A DNA stretch of 64,000 bases from Patella vulgata (Eukaryota; Mollusca; Gastropoda; Patellidae). The stretch spans positions 14,940,222 to 15,004,221 of the forward strand of contig NC_065883.2 in NCBI RefSeq assembly GCF_932274485.2, written 5' to 3'. The stretch's first letter is position 1, and every line of letters starts with the position of its first letter. A model generated the notes under the pieces. That model did no database searches and was not told the DNA's origin. It worked only from the letters and a program-made list of their open reading frames with translations. Positions 11,872 to 24,000 of this stretch are shown here, piece after piece. Made by a program: the position numbers and the translations under genes.

Positions 11872-13237
11872 TTACATGTTAAAACATGTTATAAAATATA
11901 AAAAATACAGACAAGCCGCATTTCTTTAAAACAAGATGATTCATTTTATCTACAGGATATAGGATGTAATTTATTTGTGTTGATGCACACAATTTCAAAT
12001 GAAAGATGCTCTTTTTCATAGCTTCACAGGGGCGCAATGTACTATAGCGCTTTGTTTCATGGGTTTAGAGTTTGTGAGACCTTCGGTTTTTGCGACAAAC
12101 AAAACGAAAAATACTTTGTTTCATCACTATAATCATAATTATAATGCCCAACCAGTTTCAAACCCTCTATTCGTGCTTCAGATCTACTACAAATCGACTT
12201 TATCATGATCCAACACAGTTTAAAATTTGTCGGCGCAAATGCGGTCACCACGTCGCCCTGAGCTTCGCCGGTAGTATATCTGAACTTTTGACCTGTATAC
12301 ACATGAAAGGGAAATTATTCTAAAAGATTTAATGTATATCTCTCAATTAAGATATCACACGGATTTCAATGGGACCTTAAGTTATTGATGTACACGCATT
12401 AAGCTCCTCTTGATAGTGTGACAGAAGTATGGGCTTATGTAGACCAGGTATCGTATACCATCATGCCTTAAAGTGTATAACAATTAGCTTATACCAGTCG
12501 GTATATATTGTCGTCATTAATCAGCCCTTCTGAATATGCATATTATTTTAGAAATTCTAGCCAGATAAGCTCGTTATATAACAACTGTTGTTTGTCTATA
12601 GATAACCTCGTTATAAATAAAAACAACGATATTTTGGTGGCCCTCTATTTTAAGAATTGGGGTTTTCAAACGCCCATTTGAATACAAGTCAGTTATTATA
12701 TATATATATTAATCTGTAAATAGCCATATTATATTATGTTTAGACCAACACAGAGAATGGCACACTGAGCCGCAGTGAATATTTGCTAGGCCGCTACAAT
12801 CACTGATAAGGATGACATCGATGCGGCTTAATGAGCCAGAAACATTAACTTTTTTCCTGCGACAAATTAAATTCTAAAACATTTTTTTTATGTATTGGAA
12901 AAATAAATAAAGGCGTTTGACGTATTTGTAGGTAACAATTATTTCCTATTTAGTGTAAATGGGTATTAAAATGACTAAAATGCAGCATTCTCTCCGAAGC
13001 AGTAACGTCTTATGTAAACAATGCACGCGCCATTCAGCCAATGATTGACGCCGCGTGCTGTGACAGCACGTGTTAAGGCAGTCATCTTTGACAGAGATAT
13101 ATCACTAGACTCGTAATTCTCTGTGAAACAGATTGAGAGAATGGATGATTTAAACTATGATTTAAAAATTTAGTTAGGATTGATACGGCTTTGAAGATTG
13201 GATATTGTGCGCTTTCACAGGTAATCTGCACTTAACT

Positions 13238-13520
13238 ATAACGGTACATTATGTAAGAGCTAAATCGGCCTATTGCGGATCTTTTTTCTAGCTTTAAATG
13301 TTATAGATTATTATTTAGACATTTAATCACATAACAAGCCCATAAGCCCATAATGATATCTCTAGATTACCGGATGGCCGAGATAGTTGATGGATTAGAA
13401 CACCCGGCGGAACATTTAATAATTTAACGTTAAAATGTATAATTGAGACTTTGTTTATTATCGTAGCAATGATACTTGACAATCGAGACTATCAGGTCAA
13501 AACTTCAAAGAATAAAGTAA
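13238..13520 (-). repeat. MITE M1, degraded
   Basis: Begins ACATTATGTAAGAGCTAAATCGGCC and follows M1 in reverse orientation, with loss of sequence toward the right end. Older than the 25, 40 and 42 kb copies. Confidence 0.6.
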
Positions 13521-13979
13521 TTTGATTGAACCTATTCAATCTGTACCTCAGTTTAATTGTTGTTGCAGCGCAGTTTCCTTTAATTACAAAACAAAATTGG
13601 TAAAACCAGACGGACGATCCTTTTAATTTCTCGATAAATTGGGTAAACCCAATTGAAAGCTCACTTTAATTTCAAGACAATATGGGTAAAACCAAATGTA
13701 AATCAATCGAAGAGACCCCTTTAATTATCTTCTCGCTAGAGAAATAGAGTAAAACCAGGCATTACTCACTATTGTAATATTTAAGCTGTTTTTATTTAGC
13801 AATAATGTCATATACATGCAGTACGTTTTAGAGCTCAATGGGTCACCAACAACTTCTGTCAAGCTAAAATAGCTAACTTATTAGATTTACCATATGAATT
13901 TTTGTCGAGAATTTGAGGGCCCAAGTCAAAAATATTTTTTAAAGTATTTAAAAAAAAAAGCTTCACGAAGAATGGACTG

Positions 13980-14043
13980 GCTTGTACGAAAACTATAACA
14001 TAATTATTATTGCTTGTACGAAAACTATAACATAATTATTATT
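13980..14043. repeat. 32-bp tandem duplication
   Basis: Two adjacent, apparently identical 32-bp units beginning GCTTGTACGAAAACTATAAC at 13980 and 14012. Identity of the copies points to a recent duplication or to an assembly artefact. Confidence 0.9.
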
Positions 14044-16202
14044 ACTTTAAGTCATCACAACATATAAACATGGCGCTGTGAAATCAATAAAAACCAGTGT
14101 AAATGACCATAAATTATATAAAAATCGAATAAATCCGACCAAAATGTTTTATAATAAATAAATTTTATAACCGCTTAAATAGTACTATTAAAAATAGTAT
14201 TTGAATTCATCATGTTTTATGTTCGTTGAATTCACCAGGTTTATGTTCGTTGCAATTGTTCATCGAATTTTTTTTTTACCCACTTTTAATATAGCCAATG
14301 AAGCAGAGACGTCTTATGACACTTCGTAGACCTAAGTTATCCGATTCACCACATATATACTATATAAACGTCCGTGTAAGTTTGGGGTTTTTGTGTAGAA
14401 TGACATTAGATTATTATGCGTGTGTGGTTTAGATCACCTGCATGACTCACAATCATAAGGTACCGGGTTGGAATTCCAGCGTGGGTCGCAAAGAATCAAC
14501 GTGATTTTTCAAAACCGGTTTTCCATGTCTGGTGTGACACGTAAAATATCCCTATGGCAAGTTTTTTTTCCAGCCTTGAATATAGGAGGATTTGAAACAT
14601 TTTTTGAATATGATCTCCAGGTTGCTTATATTTTTGCCCTAATTACGTCTTCGGAAAGATGTTTTATTTTGAGCTTAAAACCCTAAAAATAAAAGACACC
14701 ACTCAAGTTTATATACGACCGATATTTTTACAACACAAATCTTTGTCACAAATCAACGGTTTAAATACAAAAGGGACTAATGGGAAGGAAATAAAATAAA
14801 TACAGATATGTTTGCCTTAAAAGGCTAATATGTAAATTTTCATCCTTGGCGCCTGCGGTCATGCGTCTTGTTATGTTAAGGTCAAATTCCCTATATTCAA
14901 TGTCAGATACATACATATTTAGATCAAATGACTAATACTATCGGTGAGAGTGTGCAGCAAAACGGAAATATATATCCTTCACCACTTAAAATACCTACGT
15001 CAAGTGTACTATATATATATATATATATAAACATATACCACTGAAAAACAATACTCAGTTTGTTTTAGTCTTAATTGGGAATTTTTAGTGATGAAAAGAT
15101 TTAGGTTTCACTTACTAGAGAATTGTCATTCCCAGATCCTAAAAATGAATGACAATTAGAATTTCTTGCTTTAATTGCAGAACTTGCAATACTTGCAATG
15201 TGCAGTATTGCATAGATATAAAGTTAGCTAACCACAAGTGCACCGCATTAAGTCCTTTGTTATTCGAGCTATTTAGGCGATGATGTAAGAATCCTTATTT
15301 AGACATCAGTGATATCCATAATCAATAAAATATTCACCACCCATAACATGACGGAAAGCCAAAGGAGACGAAACTCGTTCGATCGCTAATTTGAAGATAA
15401 AACGAGTAAAAATGGATTCAGTTTATAAAATAGCATTAAACTTGGGCTCGATGCAGAAAAAAAACTGAAACACGTACACCATTTAGAAGACCAAATAACC
15501 AGCCCTATAAATATAGATAAACGTGTAGCTAAATCACTGTAAAGTCAAAATCTAAAGCGCATATTTTTCAGGGTCTGTGTTACTGCGCATTTTTATTATT
15601 ATTATTAACCAGTTTCTATATAGTTTTGATTTGACAACGTCTTTTTAATCCAAGAAATGTGTTTATTATCATCCATACATAGCGCCTTAACAGTTGGCCC
15701 TATACTTTTAGTTAATATGTGTTTATATTATACTGTATATGATGTTTTATTTTTAGTATTTCATCACAAGTTTTCTTTGATAACTTCTATGTTTGATTCC
15801 GTAACTCTATCCTTATTATCATATGTTGTCTTTATTAAATATTACGATGTTTTGTATGAACTTACATTTGCAAATTGTTTTACTTATTATTAATATAAAC
15901 TTATTAGAGCCTTGCCAGTTGTTGATACTTTTAATACAAATCCCCGTGTATAAAGATATCAAAATGTATGACGCTAAAAAAAAAAAAATTATTGCTCACA
16001 CTAGACTGTAAGTATATTGGGCGTTCCGTACATTAGAGAAATTTAAGCGATGATACACCATGTGTGATAGTGAATGTTTTATGACTGTTTAGTCGTATCA
16101 GAACAATCGATGTAGTTTTTAGGTTGTAGTAAAACTACAATAAGTCTTGTATAAGTTGTAACTGCGTGGTTTATATAAACGGGGAAAACCAATGAGCAAT
16201 AG

Positions 16203-16480
16203 GGGCCACGGTGGCTAATAGTGAGTAAGTCACTGGCGCTCTAACGAGGAGGTCCTGGATTTGATCCCGGTGTGTAGACCGAGAACGTTTCACGGCATTT
16301 TTCAGCGTGGAGCAGAATAGAGGGCCTGACAAGGAACAAACGCCTAATCGTTTGGATGGGACCAAAAACCGAGGTCAACCCGTTTACTTGTTGAAGTGCA
16401 TGTAACGTTGAGTTAACCTTATACTTCATCATAATGTATACCCGCCTTTATTATCCCGGGTGACACAGAAAATTATGACG
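16203..16480 (+). repeat. SINE-B-related copy with tRNA-like head
   Basis: Head GGGCCACGGTGGCTAATAGTGAG, then a B-box-like region (GGATTTGATCCCGG) and a SINE-B body that contains GGCCTGACAAGGAACAAACG. The tail is degraded (GACGTTAATGAGG). An old copy or a sister subfamily. Confidence 0.6.
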
Positions 16481-17443
16481 TTAATGAGGTTAACGTTTCA
16501 CGCGTATGCATCACCAGGGCTAATTATGGAGTGGTGTATGCAGAATTATTAATTATTGCAGACACACGGACACAATGATCTCACAAACGCCGACATAAAT
16601 CTATTTTAAGCCCGAATTAAATTACACTGAAATATCCTAAATCCTGCAACCTCATTACAGGACATTTCCAGAATACACACCCACGTATTACACTAATCTC
16701 AACATATATATGATAAATGGTTTCTTTTTTAAAATTTAATTGTCTTATGATTCATATTTCATAATTCATTTAGATATGGTGTAATTGTTTATCCTTAGAT
16801 TGTTAATCATCCATTAGCATATCTACATTATAAAAATAAATAATCGAAACATTTCATAAGTTTTTCAGTATTGATAATAGATATAACATAATAATATAGG
16901 TAATAATACATATAAGTATATGTAAATAAAGCGAGATAAGCCTTATCTTCGAATTTTAATATTGCACAGAATGTAGCGCGTGACAGTTCACATATAATAC
17001 ACCTACACACTTACCTACTGTGGTTATCATACAAGGTCAAGTAACACATCATAATAAAAACTCTCGTTGACAAACTTTCCTTAAAAATTTAAAGGGATAG
17101 ACTTGCGATTACTGCTTTAATATCAATGTCAATATGCTGTATTTCAACATGCCAGGTTTTTTGTTTTGGTTTGGATTTTTATTTTTTAGATAATTAATCT
17201 GCATCTTAATTTGAATATATTAATGGAACGGACAAACCTCGCAAGTCATTTTTCATGATTTAGACAAAAATCACAAAAAACATTTTAGTGTAATTGCATT
17301 CAAATCTGCAGGGATTGTAATATTTTACGGATAAAGTTGCTAAAATGTAGTTTTGATGCGTTAGTTGTAAGATATTAAAACAAGTTAACAATAAATAATG
17401 TAAATAACTGGGTATTGTTTTATACTTACGGAGGTTTCCAATG

Positions 17444-17934
17444 TTAAAGGGCCAATCCCGATAATATTTTGGATAATAAAACTGGTTAATTTTGTGTTAA
17501 AATCCCTTAAAATCCTCAACCTTAGGGCCGAGCAACTAACTCAATACACTTGATACGTTTTTTTAAACAACTTAAATCCGTCAGTCTTAATCTGGAAGTG
17601 GAGACCGGTGCCCCAAGCTGTATTATGCGGTGTCTGGATAAAACCAGACTTTTATTTTATAAAAATAATGTGTAGGTGAAATTCACTGTATAAACCTCTA
17701 AAGGAAGGGGAGTCGATTATCAGGTCACCCAACAAAAGAATTGACCCAAAATCTTAAAAGGGTTACGTGTCCGGATAAGCAGTTTTGACGTTCACGTCCA
17801 AATGACACAATATTTTCAGCTGACATTTTTAGACAGAGTAAATACACCATTCCTCTATATTTTGGCGCTTAAATTTCATACGTACCCGGACTTTTATTTT
17901 TGAGACTCTGTTCAATTCGGGATAGTCCCTTTAA
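17444..17934. repeat. MITE with TTAAAGGG inverted ends
   Basis: Left end TTAAAGGGCCAATCCCGATAA and right end, read inward, TTAAAGGGACTATCCCGAAT. The element is about 490 bp, bounded by TTAA on both sides, and encodes nothing. TTAA target sites are typical of piggyBac-type transposons; that assignment is inferred. Confidence 0.7.
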
Positions 17935-18170
17935 AATATGTACACAAATGTTGATTTATGCGTTTATCCTGCATAATTACACAAAACTAAACCCCGAGGA
18001 ATTTATTTCATGCTGTAGTGATCACAGAAAGTTGTTTCCAAATTGAAATTATGGATAAACTATACATGATAAAAGCTAGCCGATGACATGGAAAATTAAA
18101 CACAGAATATGAATCCCAAATAAGATTTATTTTCGATACGAGGTTTTTCCATGTCACCGACAATATATTC

Positions 18171-18435
18171 AAATTTTATTTGGCACAGGTTGATGCCAAA
18201 ATGTCACTGCATACATAATATGAAGAACAATAGCTGATTTGAGACTCTTAAGGCAGTGTTCGTATTTGACTTAAGACTGCTGTTTTAACCCCATTTTAAA
18301 TAAGAATGCTGTTTTTAAAAAGATAATTTAATTCTTTCTTTTCCTTGAATAACAAGAAAATCTATTTAACTTTTATTTGGCACAGGTTGATGCCAAAATA
18401 TCTCTTAACACGCTGTATTATGAAAAACATTAACC
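18171..18435 (+). repeat. Two direct copies of a 60-bp block
   Basis: The block containing TTTTATTTGGCACAGGTTGA occurs at about 18175-18235 and again at about 18368-18430, with about 130 bp between. Copies are diverged. Origin unknown. Confidence 0.6.
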
Positions 18436-18847
18436 TTAACAAAGTAATATAATATAATATAATCAGTACTTTCTTTTGGGCCAAGGATTTATGTCGGGTT
18501 TATGTCAATGAACCCCAAGTCCGTCGACCATTTACATTTTCGACCCCATCCTCTGAACCAATAGATAAGTTTCAAACAAATTTGGTAGGTACGTTGCTAA
18601 GGCGGGGCTAACCAGATTTATTCAGATGAATTTGATCGTCGCCATAGGGGAGACGCGTGGGCACATATTTGCACATTTTTAACAGCTCTTCCTAAACACT
18701 TTGGTGGATTTCAAATGAATTTGATTCGTATGTTGCATGGTGAGTGTTGCTTATACATGTATAGATTTATATGAATGACGTTGTTCTGCTCCTAGTTGGA
18801 TGGGTTGAACTGTCTTGATTCAGTAGGATGCATAATACATGAGAAGC

Positions 18848-19362
18848 CTATAATCAACTCTCTAGTCCATGGATGACTCAGATTTTTAATGGATTAGAGG
18901 GAGAGAGAAATGGGATTTAACGTCCACTCGACACAAACTAGGTCATTTCGGGACTAACATATGGTTTAATTTTATTTCAATAATTCGCTTGCGCGTAGGG
19001 GTCTTTAGCAGTGGGAGGAAACTGGAGGACCCGGAGAAAACCCACGAAGTTGGACAGGCGACCCTACTCCTTGTCACGTACAACCAGGGATTCGAAACCA
19101 CGCCAGTTGACTCAATGACAGGCCTTGTGATACAGCGCGCACGTGCTAACCATTCGGCCATTAGAACACTCTCGCCATTCTAATGGATAATCGACACTTC
19201 GTATATTACCGTATCAATAACAATCGAGACTAAGATGTTCTTGTCTAAAATTCAAACAATCATGATTTCGCTAATAAAGTAATTTACCCGAATTTTCAGA
19301 ATATCCATTTTGGAACTATTACCCCAGAATAGTTAGCTCTTATCTAAATCTTACATAAAATC
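18848..19362 (-). repeat. MITE M1 split by a SINE-A insertion
   Basis: M1 sequence (ATAATCAACTCT onward) runs to about 18894, stops, and resumes at 19181 through GGATAATCGACAC to the M1 end AGCTCTTATCTAAATCTTAC near 19331-19350. The gap is exactly a SINE-A copy, so the SINE is younger than this M1 insertion. Confidence 0.7.
18895..19180 (-). repeat. SINE-A copy nested in MITE M1
   Basis: Nearly full SINE-A: CT-rich tail at the left, GGGATTTAACGTCCACTCGAC, body, B box (GGGATTCGAAACC) and tRNA-like head at the right. It is flanked by the direct repeat TAATGGAT (18887-18894 and 19181-19188), the likely target-site duplication. Confidence 0.85.
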
Positions 19363-19364
19363 AG

Positions 19365-19565
19365 GACTAACCTATGGTTCAATTTATTTCAATAATTCGC
19401 TTACTCATTGGGGTCTTTAGCTGTGGGAGAAAACTGGAGAACTTGGACAAAACCCATGAGGTTGGACAGCCAATCCCTACTACACCCCTTGTCACATACA
19501 AGTGGGGGAATCAAAACCATGCCAATTGACTCAACAACAGAGCTTATGATCTAACACCCATCATA
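19365..19565 (-). repeat. SINE-A copy, degraded
   Basis: Diverged SINE-A body (CAATAATTCGCTTACTCATT, then GGTCTTTAGCTGTGGGAG) without tail or clear head. Old copy. Confidence 0.7.
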
Positions 19566-20879
19566 TCATACAAAGTGAGAAGTGGTATTAGATGTTCTCG
19601 GAAATTTGGCTCCGTTTTATTTTTTGGTTGTTTACTCCCTAGCCTACTACAGTGACAATGTATATGGTAGCATGAGTATTTATAGAAATATGTGTAAAAA
19701 ACAATAACACAGGAAAAAAAAAAGAATGATAAAATTTAATAAGCTAGTATGATAAATATTTATATACAGTTAAATATGAAATATATACCATATAATAATA
19801 TATATAAATGAGAAGACATTGACATAGCAGACATTGGAACGATTTGAAAATCTGTCCATTACCCTCACCCAAACACTTGGTTATCATGGAGCATAATACA
19901 GGTAAGGTCTGTGGCAGACACTGAGACAGATATCAAATAAAGGAAGATATGAATAAATATGTCATGGACAAATGCTAATGGTAATTAACAATCTACACAA
20001 TAAATTATAAAATCTTACCCCGGAAACCTTTGGTATTGATTTTATTTTGAATATCCCATTCTTAATCAAATAAGAGTTACTTCCTCCGGCTATAATCCCA
20101 CATAGGCCTTAAGAATTTCCCAGAAGACCCCTTGTAATTTTTTTATACCAAGGATCTTATTTTATTTTGCCCTATGTTTATGTTAATGTGTGACTATCAT
20201 CCTAAAATTGTTGATCAGAAACAGCTGATAGTATACACCCTTAATAGCCAATTGTTAATCCAACAAGAGTTACTTCCCCTTTGTAATCCAACATACAAAA
20301 CATCATTATTACACCATAGCTAGTCACCTCCATTACTTACACCATGGTTTAAATACAACAGATTGGTATTAATAATACTACATGTATGTATAAATATATA
20401 ACATATCACAGTTTACATCGTAATAAAAGACAACCTATAATAATAATATCACAGACAATTCTACAAAATTAAATAATATCTTTAACTATAACAAGAAAAG
20501 AAATATATAAAAATAGACTGGAATTCTTCATATATAATTTTAGCCATTTTAGAAAAAATATCTAGAAATTAAAAATATCTAACAAACAAGAAAGTTTAAC
20601 AAACAAAATCAAAAGTATTCAAATTCTTAATTTACAGATTTCATGATCTTTTTTATATAATGCTGACATAATAAATGAAATTACAATGAATTGAGAAAAC
20701 AAAGATGGCAAATTTTCATGATTTTTTTTTTAAATGTTATATGCTGACATAATATATGAAATCCCGATGAATTGATAATAATGATTAGAAATTTAAAGAT
20801 ATAACAAAACATGAGAGTAATGGGAGACATCAACAACTAATTGAAATATTAAGATAAAATACACTAAAGATTAGATAAT

Positions 20880-20985
20880 TTGGTCTAAAGATTAGAAGGT
20901 ACATAAATTGGTCTAAAAGTTAGATAAATTGGTCTAAAAGTTAGATAAATTGGTCTAAAGAGATTAAAGTTTAGATAAAATAGAC
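20880..20985 (+). repeat. 21-bp minisatellite
   Basis: About four to five units of AAAAGTTAGATAAATTGGTC-type sequence in tandem, the central ones nearly identical and the outer ones decayed. It lies just downstream of the stop codon of the G-x-GAP gene. Confidence 0.8.
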
Positions 20986-21054
20986 TGAATATTAGATAAA
21001 ATAAATTAAAAGCTATTTGACAAAATGGACCAAAGTTTCGATAGAGATCATATT

Positions 21055-24000
21055 CTAGCGAAATGAGGCATAAGGTGCACCCTGACGATGATCTCGACTA
21101 CTTGTATCCCCAGAATAATCGTAATGATTTTTGTGGGTACTGTTGACTACATTTTTCACATATTTTGGCAGTATCTTCTCCTCCGGCTTCCTAGGCTGAA
21201 ATTAAAAATGAAATAATGATAAATATGGTAAAAATCAAGGAAGCATTAACTGAGGGGAAATCCCCAATCGTCCTGTAGAAAAAATTATTTAAGTAAATGG
21301 ATTACCTCTTCTTCTCTGTAATATTCCTGTTAATAAAATAAATTCACATTTACTTAATTTTGTATATAACATATTTATCTTCCTATTACAAGGTTTAAAT
21401 ATGCTACAGTGAGTTCGGTTTGTACAGTAATCAGCTATAGAACTAAATAACTGAGGAGAGAGAGAGAGAGAGATGGGGTTTAACATCCACTCTCGACACA
21501 AACTAGGTCATTAATTTTATTTCAATAATTCACTTGCGCATAGGGATCTTTAGCAGTGGGAGGAAACCAGAAGACATAGAGAAAACCCACGAGGTTGGAC
21601 AGGCGACCCTACTCCTTGTCACATACAACTGGGGATTCGAAACCACGCCAGTTGACTCAATGACAGACCTTATGATACAGCGCGCACGGGCTAACCATTC
21701 GACCATCCAACCCCTCAAATAACTGAGGATAAACTAAGCTTTATTGGTGGTATTATTCAAATGGTTTATTTCATTTATGACTACTGCATGGAATGGGATG
21801 GGTTTAATGTATCATCAACACAATACTTTGATCACTTTGAGACAAGTGTATGGTTATTATTATTATTATGGTTATGTGTGCAATGTAAAAAAAGAGAATT
21901 TTGCCCAGACAGCACTGTTTCGGCACAGTTTTCTTCAACTTCCAAGCCACAAGATTTTCTTTTCATGCGCATGCCAATGTGTATACAGGCGGAGTTCAGT
22001 TTTTCAACCCATCCAAATGACTAAACAAACTTTCCTTGAGAAACAGGGTTGAAAAATCTTGTGGTGAGCACCATGAGCCAGTGAATATTGTACTGACTCT
22101 GTAACCAGGAGGTCCTGGTTTTGCCTGAGAAAGAAATCCTTTGGATTTTCCAGCATTGTTGCCCCTAAGTAAGTGATGCAAGCTCAAAAAGGCTGTAGTT
22201 ATTTGGATGAGAAGAAAAAAATAACAAGTCCTGTGTATATTATTGGCAGCACAGTTGGAAATCGGAATAAGAGTTAGCCATAGCACAGCCGTCTGAGCAG
22301 AATTGGTGTACATCTGATTGGTGCAAAACAGTAAGATGTTAAGTTAAACCCCATTTCATTTTATTTCATAATTTAGTTAAGACTTACCGGCATTCTACCA
22401 GGAGAGTATAATGTATTATCTAAAGCAGCTTTTCTCCTTTCTACTGGATCTTTAGGTGCTCCACCTCCACATCTACCCCAATATTCATCCATTACATCAT
22501 AATGCTAAAATATTTATTTAAATAGTGATAATTATTATACCACAATATCTACCTAATTATTGCTGACCGGGCATTTTTAAATATCTATTTTTCTTTTCTT
22601 TTTTTTCTTTTTTTAAAATAAATTAGTAGTTATTAGAGAGGTTTCATAAGTTACACTTACATTTAGATAAGTGTAAGGGTAACTGTACATTATGACGTTT
22701 CGCTAAATTCACACTTAACAGTTACACTTAGTAGGTGGGACATAAACTAGGTCCACGATCTTGATAGGTCTACATCACGGATAGATCGTTGAAGATGAGA
22801 TTACTAAAGCATGCACCTGTTTTGTCTCAGTCTCATCTTATTTTGTCACATGGAGGAAAAGGTCTTCTCTGTGGATTTAGTTTGTGAAAACAACGATTGA
22901 GAGAATAATTATAGACTGGATCATAGAAATTAAACAAGGTTTAGCTAAGTGTTGTGAACTTACAGTTATGGAGGTTGCTATCCACCTGCCACACTTTTAT
23001 GACTTATACTTTATGTCATACGTCACAAAAACTGATGATGTTTTACTGTGTAAACGTAAAATTGCAAAATCTCTCTAATACAATTATTATGGGAGGGTTC
23101 TTACCTGTTTTGAAAGTTGTTTATCTTTAAGACGATTTAGTTCACGATTCCTGTGTCGATCATCAGCTTGTTTTGTTAAATCTTCGTGATAGGATTTCTG
23201 TTCACCAGTATCTCGAAACTGTGAATTCATTTTCTGAACAAAATACATAAAAACTCTTATTGTGGAAATCAAAAATGATATCAAAAATGAAATAAATTAA
23301 CTACAAAATATTTGCATTGAGCCATAAGACATATAAATTGATGCAATATATAAGTTTGGCAAAGACAAATTCATTTGGGAAACCATTTTGCGACTTTCAG
23401 CATCGGTATTAAATGATAGATAAGAATATTATCTTGTATGTAGCAATCCGGGAAACTTATTAAGAGAACAAAAATCTTACAAAATGGGAGACATCTGATA
23501 TGGGAAGATGTTGATTTAATAAAGTTCCCGTGATAGGATCTCGTCTTGGTTTACCAACTTGACCTTCTCTAATTAAAGATGCCACGTCACCAACCTACAA
23601 AACAATGTCACATAAATTATAAAAGTAACCCTATAAATACTTGATATAAATGATACAAATTCATATTATCCACTTTTAGGCACGTTTCCTAGGTATAAAA
23701 CAAATGTAATGTGAACGATTCCATGTATCCGTCAAAAATGTGCATGAAAACACCGCAAAAAAGGCTTATATGAATTACAGGCCTTACTGTCTGTAATTGA
23801 TGAAATAAAAAATCAAAATTCTTTGAAAATTAGAATATTGAGAATTATGCAATTGCATGAATTCCAGCAACTATGACTTATTTAATATTTCCTTGAAAGT
23901 CAAATACAGCAATATTTTATAAGGGGAGATAACTCATGCATTTTGTCCTTAAAGTCATATTGTCTCCCCTTAGACCACAAGACTCCTTTATTGAGTTATC

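Larger units (their letters stand above)
9993..21054. other. 11-kb gene-free region
   Basis: No exon series or recognisable protein. The region is AT-rich and carries the palindromic element at 10853-11034, SINE copies, M1 MITEs, a TTAA-ended MITE and simple repeats. The segments at about 12000-13200, 14050-16190 and 19570-20870 show nothing I can assign; their open frames are short and lack family resemblance. Confidence 0.55.

Noticed and set aside
15657-15893. Hydrophobic 78-codon open frame as a small membrane protein
   Set aside because: T-rich DNA gives hydrophobic codons by composition; no start context, neighbours or known motif.
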